Shown here: positions 51,989 through 59,564 of the stretch, piece by piece
Layout: every line of letters starts with the position of its first letter
How positions within the stretch are numbered: the first letter of the stretch is position 1
DNA from: Candidatus Bathyarchaeota archaeon
Lineage (GTDB): Archaea > Thermoproteota > CALKCG01 > B24 > DRYS01
Reading direction: 5' to 3'
DNA: 64,000 nucleotides
Assembly (NCBI GenBank): GCA_025058595.1
Contig: JANXEK010000004.1
Location: 1 to 64,000 of the forward strand
The notes under the pieces: model-generated
The model's input: the letters and a program-made list of their open reading frames with translations, nothing else
The model's database searches: none
Told to the model about the DNA's origin: nothing
Position numbers and translations under genes: made by a program

Positions 51989-53020
51989 CTACCTCCTACA
52001 GACGAATATCTCCCTAGTTAGGTTTCCATGAACCCTCTGAGTATGCTTCTCGATGATAGTGAATCCTGTATTCTCTATAAGCTTAGAGGCTTCGAATTCT
52101 ATCGGAGACATAAAGCATAGATATCCCCCTCGTTTAACCACATCGTATGCCTCCTGGAGGAAATCTCCTATAAGCTTCACGGGATCCACACCTTTGGTTG
52201 ACGAAGCTCTCCCATATGGAGGATCTGTAACTATCCTATCGACGTTCGAGAATGGAAGTTTACGTGCATCTCCTCTTATAAGCCCATCGAAGGTCAACCT
52301 ATATCCCCGCAGGTTAGCTTCAGCTTTACGAAGCATCTCCATATCCATATCGATACCTGCCACCCTACAGCCTAACATAGCCGCCTCTATAAGTATACCT
52401 CCAACACCACAGAATACATCTAGTAGGAAATCTCCGACTTCAGCTCTAGACAGGTTGACAAGACATCTAGCTATATCCGGCTGTAGGGTGGATGGATGGA
52501 GTGCAGGTCTACGTATCGGAAGTCTATCCATGAATAGATCCGTAAACCTAAGCCTAGATACCTGAAGACCTATATGGGCTAAACCAGAGTCTATGAAGCA
52601 TAGGATGGTGTAATCTGGCTTCTCTAAATCCACCTTAAATCCTCTACGTCTAATAGTATCCCCAGCCGCCTCCTCTAAACGTTTAGATAGCCCGCACATA
52701 GATGGATCAAGCCTCTCGGCGTAAACCTTAAAACTTCTATTAGACTCCATAAAGCTATGAAGATCGGCCTTCGAGAGAGCATCTGTAACCGAATCTGGAT
52801 CCGATCCACATGAAGCTATCCATAAAGCAATTCTCCTCACATAGCTACACCTCCTCTTTAAAGCTTCGATAGAAGCTTCATCAGATTCTACCATCAAAAG
52901 CATCCTAGAATCTAGAAGCGTATCATACGCTAATCCTTCAGCTTCTAAGACAGCTTTAACTTCAGCTTTAGGTAGCGAAGGATGCCATCCTGAAACTCTA
53001 ACTAGGATTTTCCTCCTCAT
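51989..53020 (-). CDS. tRNA (guanine-N2) methyltransferase with THUMP domain (Trm-G10/Trm14-like)
   Basis: 343 residues. An N-terminal THUMP domain (about 1-150) is followed by a Rossmann methyltransferase: SAM motif LLDVFCGVGGILIEA at residue 200 and catalytic TDPPYGRAS at 265. LRFTDLFMDRLPIRRPALHPSTLQP is the COG1041-type linker. It makes m2G or m2,2G, most likely at tRNA position 10. Transcribed ahead of RNase Z. Confidence 0.88.
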   Translation of the reverse strand: MRRKILVRVSGWHPSLPKAEVKAVLEAEGLAYDTLLDSRMLLMVESDEASIEALKRRCSYVRRIALWIASCGSDPDSVTDALSKADLHSFMESNRSFKVYAERLDPSMCGLSKRLEEAAGDTIRRRGFKVDLEKPDYTILCFIDSGLAHIGLQVSRLRFTDLFMDRLPIRRPALHPSTLQPDIARCLVNLSRAEVGDFLLDVFCGVGGILIEAAMLGCRVAGIDMDMEMLRKAEANLRGYRLTFDGLIRGDARKLPFSNVDRIVTDPPYGRASSTKGVDPVKLIGDFLQEAYDVVKRGGYLCFMSPIEFEASKLIENTGFTIIEKHTQRVHGNLTREIFVCRR

Positions 53021-53127
53021 TCATTAATCTTCAGACTAGGATAAGGATGCTGATAAAGATGATTATAGCCATCTTCACCGATAACCTTCGAAAAGTTTAA
53101 TTTTCTTGCTAGGTATGTATCTATACG

Positions 53128-53424
53128 ATGAAACAATCTAACCTTAAATGGATAGTATACACATTCCTCATACTATGGATAACTATCTACGCCTCAACAT
53201 CAACCGTACTAACACTACTCTCATTGCTAAGACCATCTTTCATCCAGTCTCTCCTACCTGAGATTAAGGATATACCAAGCATATTACTCTCCTTCGTACC
53301 AATCTTCGCTACATCCTCCTCTATATCCTTCCTAGTAGCCGGCTTTATATTGGATAGGAAGCGGAAGCATGCTTGCTATTATATCGCCGAAGCTTTAGAG
53401 AAACATAATGATACTTCGAATTAA
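53128..53424 (+). CDS. Small two-helix membrane protein
   Basis: 98 residues: a basic N-terminus, TM helix WIVYTFLILWITIYASTSTV, a loop with proline-rich PEIKDIPS, a second TM helix and a charged tail RKRKHACYYIAEAL. I do not recognise the family. TATA-like AAGTTTAATTT lies about 30 nt before the ATG. It is convergent with the DUF362 gene, one base apart. Confidence 0.6.
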   Translation: MKQSNLKWIVYTFLILWITIYASTSTVLTLLSLLRPSFIQSLLPEIKDIPSILLSFVPIFATSSSISFLVAGFILDRKRKHACYYIAEALEKHNDTSN

Positions 53425-53425
53425 C

Positions 53426-54277
53426 TTATCTCTCGAGGAAGCTTATGAAGCTTAGATAGCTTCTCCTAAACTTTATACTAACCTCTTCTATCTTCTCTCC
53501 TACTACCCTTATATTCCTAGGATCGCATACACCTAAACCTCTAGCTTCAGCTTCCCTTAGATGGGGTACATCCATCGGATCTATACCCATAACCATCGAT
53601 GCTACTGAATCTACGGCTACCGGATCTAAACCTGCTATAACTACGCCTACCTCTACCGGTTGATGAGCCGTTTCATGAACCTCTCCTCCGATTATACCGT
53701 CCACCACCGCTAGCCTAGGTCTAAGTAGCATAGCTAGATCTACTATCTTAGTATTAAGCCTACCATGCATAACTCCTTTAGGCGATACTACTCCCATAAG
53801 ATTCTTAAGACTTAAAGTAACGACGGCTAACCGGTGAACTTTAAGCTTAGGTACGCTGACGATAGCCGATTCTATAGCGGTCTTAGCTATCCTAACCTTC
53901 TTCAAAGCTTTACCACCGGGTACATCCGCCTCGATATACTCATCTCTATTCAAATCCACCATATCCACTCCATACTTCTCAGCAACTCTATCTATCCCAG
54001 CAACCCTGAAAGCCTCCATAGTATCGGCAAACCCGCTCCCCTCCCCCACGGCTATACGGTTAAACCCCATAACCTTGAAATAGCGTACGACACCCTCTAC
54101 GATCCTCGCATCTGTGGTAACACCTAAGCTTGGATGGCTCGAATCTATATAGTTGGGTTTAACAAGTATCTTTTCACCTGGTTTGAATGCTTCAGAAGCC
54201 TTAATAACCTCTAGCGCTTCCGATGTAGCTTCGACGGGATCATCAGATTTAACTATAACGACTTCTGATACCTTCAT
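53426..54277 (-). CDS. DUF362 domain protein (short form)
   Basis: 283 residues. ILVKPNYIDSSHPSLGVTTDARIVEGVVRYF, VGEGSGFADT, VSVPKLKVHRLAVVTLSLKNLMGV and VAVDSVASMVMGIDP align with the long DUF362 protein at 32.3 kb, but the cysteine-rich C-terminus is missing. Function unknown. The two are probably old paralogues of different role. Confidence 0.83.
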   Translation of the reverse strand: MKVSEVVIVKSDDPVEATSEALEVIKASEAFKPGEKILVKPNYIDSSHPSLGVTTDARIVEGVVRYFKVMGFNRIAVGEGSGFADTMEAFRVAGIDRVAEKYGVDMVDLNRDEYIEADVPGGKALKKVRIAKTAIESAIVSVPKLKVHRLAVVTLSLKNLMGVVSPKGVMHGRLNTKIVDLAMLLRPRLAVVDGIIGGEVHETAHQPVEVGVVIAGLDPVAVDSVASMVMGIDPMDVPHLREAEARGLGVCDPRNIRVVGEKIEEVSIKFRRSYLSFISFLER

Positions 54278-54376
54278 ACTGTTTAAACCCGTGTAGATAG
54301 TAGTTCTTCTAGAAGATATAGCTTCTCCCCTCTCCGATAGCTTAAAATAACCTCAATTAGGTATGGTTATAACGGT

Positions 54377-55225
54377 TTGTCCACGTATACCTTATCTGAG
54401 ATACGACAAGGTTCTCAAGGAGATATAGCATACTACGATGTCTACCCTGAGAAGCATAAGCTTGTGATAGATATACACCACCATTATCGTCCATCTAGAA
54501 ACTTTGTAGAAACTCTCTTAAAGGATATGGATGAAGCCGGCGTGCATAAGGTATGTCTATTCTCCTCACCTCCGCAGAGTTATAGCGATACGGAGGATAA
54601 CGACTGGAAGAGGATATTCAAGGATTACGAGGATAAGATAATAGGCTTCGGGTCGATCACACCTGGGAGACCTAACAATAGCTTCGAGCTCGTAGATCTA
54701 TACTATTCGAGAGGGTTTAGAGGATTGAAGTTCATCAGACCTACTCGTAGGTATGATCACGATGATTTCCTAGTCTACTATGAGAGAGCTGAGAAATATG
54801 GTATGCCTGTATTGTTCCATACGGGTGTGGTTGCACGTAGATCTGTTACAGAGAGTGAGGATGTAAGCTCAGCCTATATGCGTCCTGTATACCTCGATAG
54901 GATCGCTAGGCTATACCCTAAGCTTAAGATCATAGCAGCCCATATGGGTGATCCATGGTTCGGTGAAGCCTTCAATACCTCTCAGAAGAATCCTTTACTC
55001 TGGCTCGATATATCCGGTAAGGGTATATGGCTTAAGGCTAAAGCTATCAGGGAGCATCTATGGATAAGGTTGAGGCCTGAGAAGCTTGTCTTCGGGCTTG
55101 ATGAACCGTCATCGCAGTATAAGAGGTTGATATATACTTGGGATACGCTATTTTACGAAATGGGCTTAGATCAGAAAACGAGGGATATGATATTCGGAGA
55201 GACGGCCGCTCGGATACTAGGATAG
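54377..55225 (+). CDS. Amidohydrolase-2 family metal-dependent hydrolase
   Basis: 282 residues, TIM-barrel amidohydrolase. Metal motif DIHHHYRPS, then LFHTGVV, IAAHMGDPWFGEA and FGLDEPSSQY with the late Asp. The set matches amidohydrolase-2 (ACMSD-like) proteins that decarboxylate or hydrolyse aromatic or lactone substrates. TTG start at 54377. No pathway partner identifies the substrate. Confidence 0.8.
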   Translation: MSTYTLSEIRQGSQGDIAYYDVYPEKHKLVIDIHHHYRPSRNFVETLLKDMDEAGVHKVCLFSSPPQSYSDTEDNDWKRIFKDYEDKIIGFGSITPGRPNNSFELVDLYYSRGFRGLKFIRPTRRYDHDDFLVYYERAEKYGMPVLFHTGVVARRSVTESEDVSSAYMRPVYLDRIARLYPKLKIIAAHMGDPWFGEAFNTSQKNPLLWLDISGKGIWLKAKAIREHLWIRLRPEKLVFGLDEPSSQYKRLIYTWDTLFYEMGLDQKTRDMIFGETAARILG

Positions 55226-55276
55226 ATCTGCAGTTTCACCAGGGTGTACTTCTCTTCACACCAACTCTAATTCTCC

Positions 55277-55915
55277 TTATACAGTAGTGTGGATCGCTCC
55301 AGTAATTTTTATATGAAAACATCGGATTCTGGGGTGACCTATAGGATCTGGATTCCAATCCACCTCCATACCGGATCTAGTTATTATCGTAACCTTTCTT
55401 GATGGTGGTATCTCGAAGTGAGCTGAGCTTAAACCTGCCTTACGATACCCTTCATCGACCCCAGTTCTCCATAGATCTCCGAGTATATGTTCACCCTGCA
55501 ATCCATCGACTCTCATCTTAACACCGGTCCTAGGATACTTCCAATCGATAGGCTCTGCGTAGAGTAGTATATACCCTGGAGATACGCATGCACTTCCGAT
55601 AACGACTACGCTTACTATAGGTTCATCCTCGATTATAGTTATAGCTCCGAACGGCGGTATGTCGAGCTCTACACCATCAGTATTAACTTCAGCCCCAGAT
55701 CACTTTCTTCCAAGCTCGACTATAACGTTTGGATAGTTGAACGGAGCCCAGTAATCACGTACCTCTACTATGTATCTTTCGACCCTTCGCTCAACTCCAC
55801 CCCGATATAGCTTCAAGACTTCAAACCCCTCTTCAGTCATCTTTCCAGGAACCCTCCTAGGATTACAGATAGGTATGCTACGGGCATACATACCTCCAGC
55901 CATAGTATCATCCAC
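55277..55915 (-). pseudogene. Hypothetical gene interrupted by one in-frame UGA
   Basis: From GTG 55915 the frame encodes GGMYARSIPICNPRRVPGK...YPNVIVELGRK, meets UGA at 55700-55702, and continues in the same frame with SGAEVNTDGVELDIPPFGAITII...TGAIHTTV to 55277. Both sides have the coding character of a single beta-rich protein of about 210 residues. The frame is also open upstream of 55915 for about 40 codons, so the start is uncertain. A TGG-to-TGA change would explain it. I do not recognise the family. There is no sign of selenocysteine machinery. Confidence 0.55.
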
Positions 55916-56013
55916 CCTAGATTTAAGCCAGATCCATCCATCGGTATGTATCGCTGTATATTTTACGCAAACATTTAATCCTAGGGGAAGTGCTATATAT
56001 TTTCGGTGGCGGA

Positions 56014-57063
56014 TTGAAGGAGGCTATGCTCTACGAATCGTTAAGCGATGGTAGAGTCATATGTAATGTATGTTCTCGTAGATGTGCTATCCCTTTAGGC
56101 TCGATCGGCTTCTGTCGTGTTAGGAAGAATATCGATGGAAAGCTATACAGCCTGGTATACGGCAAGGTTTGCAGTATGGCTGTAGATCCTATAATGAAGA
56201 AGCCTCTATACCACTTCTACCCAGGATCCTCTGTTCTAAGCTTAGCTACTGTCGGATGCAATTTCAGGTGTATATTCTGCGATAACTGGGTTATAAGTCA
56301 GGAGAGAGATATAACCGGTAGGGAGCTTACCCCTCAGAATATAGTCGATATAGCTTTAGAGTATGCTTGCGAAGGTATAAGCTACACTTATACCGAGCCT
56401 ACTATCTTCTTCGAACTAACGTACGATACGGCTAAGCTTGCTAAAGATAAGAAACTATTCAACACGTATGTGACGAACGGTTACATGACGGTGGAGGCTA
56501 TAGAATGCATCGCTCCATACCTGGATGCAGCCACTGTAGATTTCAAAGGTGGGGGTAATCCTGAATTCTATAAGAAGTATATGCTTGTCCCATCTGTAGA
56601 TCCTATATATGAAGCTCTTGAAACTATGAAAAAGCATGGCATACACGTAGAGATTACAAATCTTATGGTGACAAAGTACGGCGATAACCTAGAAGATCTT
56701 AGAAAACTAGCTAGGTGGGTATGCGATAATCTAGGTGAAGATACGGTCTTCCACATACTTAGATTCCATCCGGACTACCAGATGTTAGATGTTCCATCGA
56801 CACCTATAAAATCTATGGAAGAAGCGTATAAGGTAGCTAGAGGTGAGGGGTTGAACTATGTATATTTAGGCAATGTACCTGGGCATCCATATGAAGATAC
56901 ATACTGTCCAGGATGCGGCTCGAAGATCATAGATAGATTCAGCTTCGATATAGTAAGCTGGAGGCTTAAACCAGGCAACTTATGCTCTGAATGTGGATAT
57001 AAGATAGCTATAGTAGGTGAATATAAACCCGGAGGTTCAAGCTACCCCTTCGGTCTAGTATAG
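56014..57063 (+). CDS. AmrS-like radical SAM enzyme (COG1180, AmmeMemoRadiSam type)
   Basis: About 349 residues. N-terminal KEAMLYESLSDGRVICNVCSRRCAIPLGSIGFCRVR is the AmrS signature. The radical SAM triad is Cys82, 86 and 89 (CNFRCIFC), followed by GISYTYTEPTIFFE and a C-terminal zinc-like CPGC...CSEC. I start at TTG 56014, which begins with KEAM like relatives and follows GGTGGCGGA. The AMMECR1 and Memo partner genes are not in this window. The substrate is unknown. Confidence 0.88.
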   Translation: MKEAMLYESLSDGRVICNVCSRRCAIPLGSIGFCRVRKNIDGKLYSLVYGKVCSMAVDPIMKKPLYHFYPGSSVLSLATVGCNFRCIFCDNWVISQERDITGRELTPQNIVDIALEYACEGISYTYTEPTIFFELTYDTAKLAKDKKLFNTYVTNGYMTVEAIECIAPYLDAATVDFKGGGNPEFYKKYMLVPSVDPIYEALETMKKHGIHVEITNLMVTKYGDNLEDLRKLARWVCDNLGEDTVFHILRFHPDYQMLDVPSTPIKSMEEAYKVARGEGLNYVYLGNVPGHPYEDTYCPGCGSKIIDRFSFDIVSWRLKPGNLCSECGYKIAIVGEYKPGGSSYPFGLV

Positions 57064-57140
57064 GAGTAGATAGCATCTATACGTAGCGTTAAATCTGAAA
57101 CCACATTCTGTGGCGGCGTATCGTCGGCAGTAGTCTACCG

Positions 57141-57929
57141 CTAACCTGGCTGATACTCTACAACCCTCCTACGATATTCTTCGAGTATATCCTTTACGAA
57201 GCTATCCTCTCTCACCATCCTATATACTTCTGCTATCCTTCTAACCCATTGTTCGACTATAACCCTACCCTTCTCCTTGGAAGCTTTCCTAGGATCACCT
57301 AGATACGCTTCTAAAGCATATCCTACCCAATCTATATTCGTCTCGACGTTCGGTATCAGTGTAGAGACACCTATCCTAGCCTCTCCCTTGACGTAATCCA
57401 GCTTAACTAGCTGCGGAGCTATATAAGATACTATACTCGTCTCTATCTCGCATGCATGACCTATACGCTCTGTCTCCCTTAACCTCTCGATCTCCTCCCT
57501 CACAGGAGACCATGGATCTACCATCATGTATAGGCATATATTCATGCATCTATCCAGTATATCTCTAGATAGGAGTCGTAAGATCCTCGTATTACCACCG
57601 TGACCGTTGAGTATGAGTATCTTTCTGAATCCATTTCTATATACTTCGAGGCAGATCTCCCTCAATAGGCATAGGATGGCTTCAGCCGATATAGAGATCG
57701 TACCTGGAAAATGCTTACTTTCAGGTGCATAGCCGTAAGCTATGGGTGGTAGGATTATAGCATCCTCCAATTCTGAAGCTTTAACAGCAACCCAGTATAT
57801 CGTGATTATATCTGTTCCAAGCGGTAGGTGAGGCCCATGAACCTCCACGCTACCTATAGGTATAACGATAGGTAGACTTTTATCTATCTCAGCTATATCT
57901 TTAGAAGTTAAATCCTCCCATCTAACCAT
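57141..57929 (-). CDS. Creatininase/creatinine amidohydrolase family protein
   Basis: 262 residues. IPIGSVEVHGPHLPLGTDI (Glu29, His34, Asp40) and ILNGHGGNTRIL are the two metal-binding signatures, with GHACEIETS later. The family includes creatininase, ArfB (FAPy deformylase of F420/riboflavin synthesis) and MftE peptidase. ArfB-like is plausible in archaea, but the sequence does not decide. It stands alone. Confidence 0.85.
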   Translation of the reverse strand: MVRWEDLTSKDIAEIDKSLPIVIPIGSVEVHGPHLPLGTDIITIYWVAVKASELEDAIILPPIAYGYAPESKHFPGTISISAEAILCLLREICLEVYRNGFRKILILNGHGGNTRILRLLSRDILDRCMNICLYMMVDPWSPVREEIERLRETERIGHACEIETSIVSYIAPQLVKLDYVKGEARIGVSTLIPNVETNIDWVGYALEAYLGDPRKASKEKGRVIVEQWVRRIAEVYRMVREDSFVKDILEEYRRRVVEYQPG

Positions 57930-58009
57930 GATAAAACAATTATTTTCCAGGATTTTAAGCTTTTCGATTATCGTATACCGACGAAGAATCTAAACCTTCG
58001 ATACACGTT

Positions 58010-58191
58010 TTAAGAGCCCCTCATGGTTTTTCTTCTCTTATCGACAGCTATCCTTAAACGTCTAGCTTTATCTGTAATTAACCCTAACTCTATCAGCTTT
58101 CCTAAGCTGAACCCTCTACCAAGGCTTCTAACGATAGGCCTTTTTAACCCCCTTCTTACCGTTTTGCGGAAGAGGGTTCAGGGTTGTCCAA
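58010..58191 (-). CDS. Ribosomal protein L13e (short form), reading frame disrupted at the N-terminus
   Basis: A gene not obvious as an intact frame. The conserved core reads KRPIVRSLGRGFSLGKLIELGLITDKARRLRIAVDKRRKTMRGS, the L13e signature (RGFSLGEL...ARRLGIPVDKRRR-like). The core frame has no ATG, GTG or TTG start and opens after a TGA at 58180. A TTG at 58191, 10 nt after the stop of the OB-fold gene, begins DNPEPSSAK in the adjacent frame. The frames meet at AAAA (58162-58165), needing a -1 slip or one missing A. L13e occurs in TACK archaea and eukaryotes. Confidence 0.7.
58146..58178. other. Hairpin spanning the L13e frame junction
   Basis: In the minus-strand RNA, AACCCUCUU pairs with AAGGGGGUU (9 bp, with G-U) and CCG with CGG above it, leaving loop CAAAA and a 4-nt one-sided bulge UAAG. 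The AAAA at which the two L13e frames meet lies in the loop. It is not a canonical BHB. It may be chance, a regulatory hairpin, or a relic of a processing site. Confidence 0.45.
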
Positions 58192-58201
58192 CCTAGTAAT
58201 C

Positions 58202-58489
58202 CTACTTCACCACTTTAAGCTTTCCATATCTACCTACGTTAAGCTGAAGCTTTCCCCTAAAATAGTTTGTATAACCATTCTCCACCCTAACCCTATCCCC
58301 GACGCTAACCATATCGATAGTATCACCCCATAGTACAAGCTGTATAGAGCCTGAATCATCCTTAAGTTCTGCCGTAGCTACAGAAGTTGCACCGTATCTT
58401 GTGTTAACAGTTTTAGGCTCTGTTATACTCGTTATGAAGCCTTCAACCGTAACTCTCCTCATACCTTGTTTTACATCTGCTATCCTCAT
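58202..58489 (-). CDS. Short OB-fold nucleic-acid-binding (SSB/RPA-like) protein
   Basis: 95 residues forming a single OB fold: VTVEGFITSITEPKTVNTRYGATSVATAELKDDSGSIQLVLWGDTIDMVSVGDRVRVENGYTNYFRGKLQLNVGRYGKLKVV. This matches archaeal single-OB SSB/RPA-like proteins without the flexible acidic tail of crenarchaeal SSB. It probably binds single-stranded DNA or RNA. The L13e gene follows after 10 nt, a pairing that would join a nucleic-acid-binding and a ribosomal protein. Confidence 0.85.
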   Translation of the reverse strand: MRIADVKQGMRRVTVEGFITSITEPKTVNTRYGATSVATAELKDDSGSIQLVLWGDTIDMVSVGDRVRVENGYTNYFRGKLQLNVGRYGKLKVVK

Positions 58490-58613
58490 GATAGTGTCGA
58501 ACCTACCTAAAAAGCGGGTTTAACTCTATATAAGCGTTGCCTACTCCATGGACGTAAAACCTCAAAAACTTTAATAAATCCCCTTCACTATATAAATTCC
58601 AAGGTGTCAATCC

Positions 58614-59564
58614 ATGAATCTGATTAAGCTTAAGCTATCGATGCTAGGCACCGTAGCGGTGATAATAGGCTTATCGACATTATTCCTAGCTTTAGTGCTA
58701 TCTCTAGCTGGTGTAGATATACTCCTATTACCTATATTCGTCGTAGCGTTCAACATAGTTCAATGGCTTATAGCGCCATACCTGATCGACGCTCTCTACA
58801 GGGTTAGAGAGCTACCTGAATCTGAGCTTCCATGGCTTCATAGATCTATCGAGAAGCTCAGCATAGCTAGCAATATAAAGAAGCCTAAGGTTATGTTAGC
58901 TCAGATACCTATCCCCAACGCTTTCGCCTATGGTTCACCTATAGCTGGAACCCGCGTCGCCGTGACGGGTAAACTTCTAGAGATACTCGAACCAGAGGAG
59001 GTTGAAGCTGTCATAGGCCATGAGCTAGGGCACCTCAAGCATAGAGATGTACAGGTTATGATGATAGCCTCGGTGCTTCCAGCTATATTCTACTATATAG
59101 GCTACAGCTTCATGCTGTCGTACTACTATAGAGGATCTTATGGGAGGGATCGTGGAGGTAACGGTCTCGCAGCCCTCATAGGTATACTATCGATATTCAT
59201 GTACTACATCCTATCGCTACTAGTGTTAGGCTTAAGCCGTCTGAGAGAGTACTATGCCGACAGACATAGCGCTTCGGTAGTAGAGTATGGAGCATCCAAA
59301 CTTGCATCGGCTCTAGCTAAACTCGTAACATACACTAGTAGGATACCTCGCGAGAAAATGGAGAACTTCCTAAGCTTTCGTGCGCTATTCATAACAGATC
59401 CGGGTAGAGCTCATAGCGATGCCGAAGAGCTGAAGTATGGTAGAAGCTTAGCCGAATCGATCGCTTCGAGAGAAATTACATGGGTCGATAGACTCTTAGA
59501 GATATTCTCGACCCATCCCAACATAGTTAAGAGAATTAGAGCACTCCTACAGATAGAAAGTTAA
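58614..59564 (+). CDS. htpX: HtpX-like membrane zinc metalloprotease (M48)
   Basis: 316 residues. Two N-terminal TM helices, the catalytic HELGH at residues 136-140 within AVIGHELGHLKHRD, two further TM helices (about 150-210), then SRLREYYADRHSA with the third zinc ligand Glu. HtpX degrades misfolded membrane proteins at the cytoplasmic face. Its 3' end overlaps the convergent HerA gene by 4 nt. Confidence 0.93.
   Translation: MNLIKLKLSMLGTVAVIIGLSTLFLALVLSLAGVDILLLPIFVVAFNIVQWLIAPYLIDALYRVRELPESELPWLHRSIEKLSIASNIKKPKVMLAQIPIPNAFAYGSPIAGTRVAVTGKLLEILEPEEVEAVIGHELGHLKHRDVQVMMIASVLPAIFYYIGYSFMLSYYYRGSYGRDRGGNGLAALIGILSIFMYYILSLLVLGLSRLREYYADRHSASVVEYGASKLASALAKLVTYTSRIPREKMENFLSFRALFITDPGRAHSDAEELKYGRSLAESIASREITWVDRLLEIFSTHPNIVKRIRALLQIES

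Noticed and set aside
55590..55740. BHB intron or selenocysteine at the in-frame UGA gene
   Set aside because: An 8-bp complementarity (GUCGAGCU/AGCUCGAC) flanks the region, but it comes from repeated Val-Glu-Leu codons and a palindrome, and no proper bulges follow. No SECIS-like element or Sec genes are seen.
58010..58191. An 8-nt intron in L13e suggested by the hairpin
   Set aside because: Removing 8 nt would join the frames, but the size is below the smallest archaeal introns I know of and the fold has only one bulge. One missing A is simpler.
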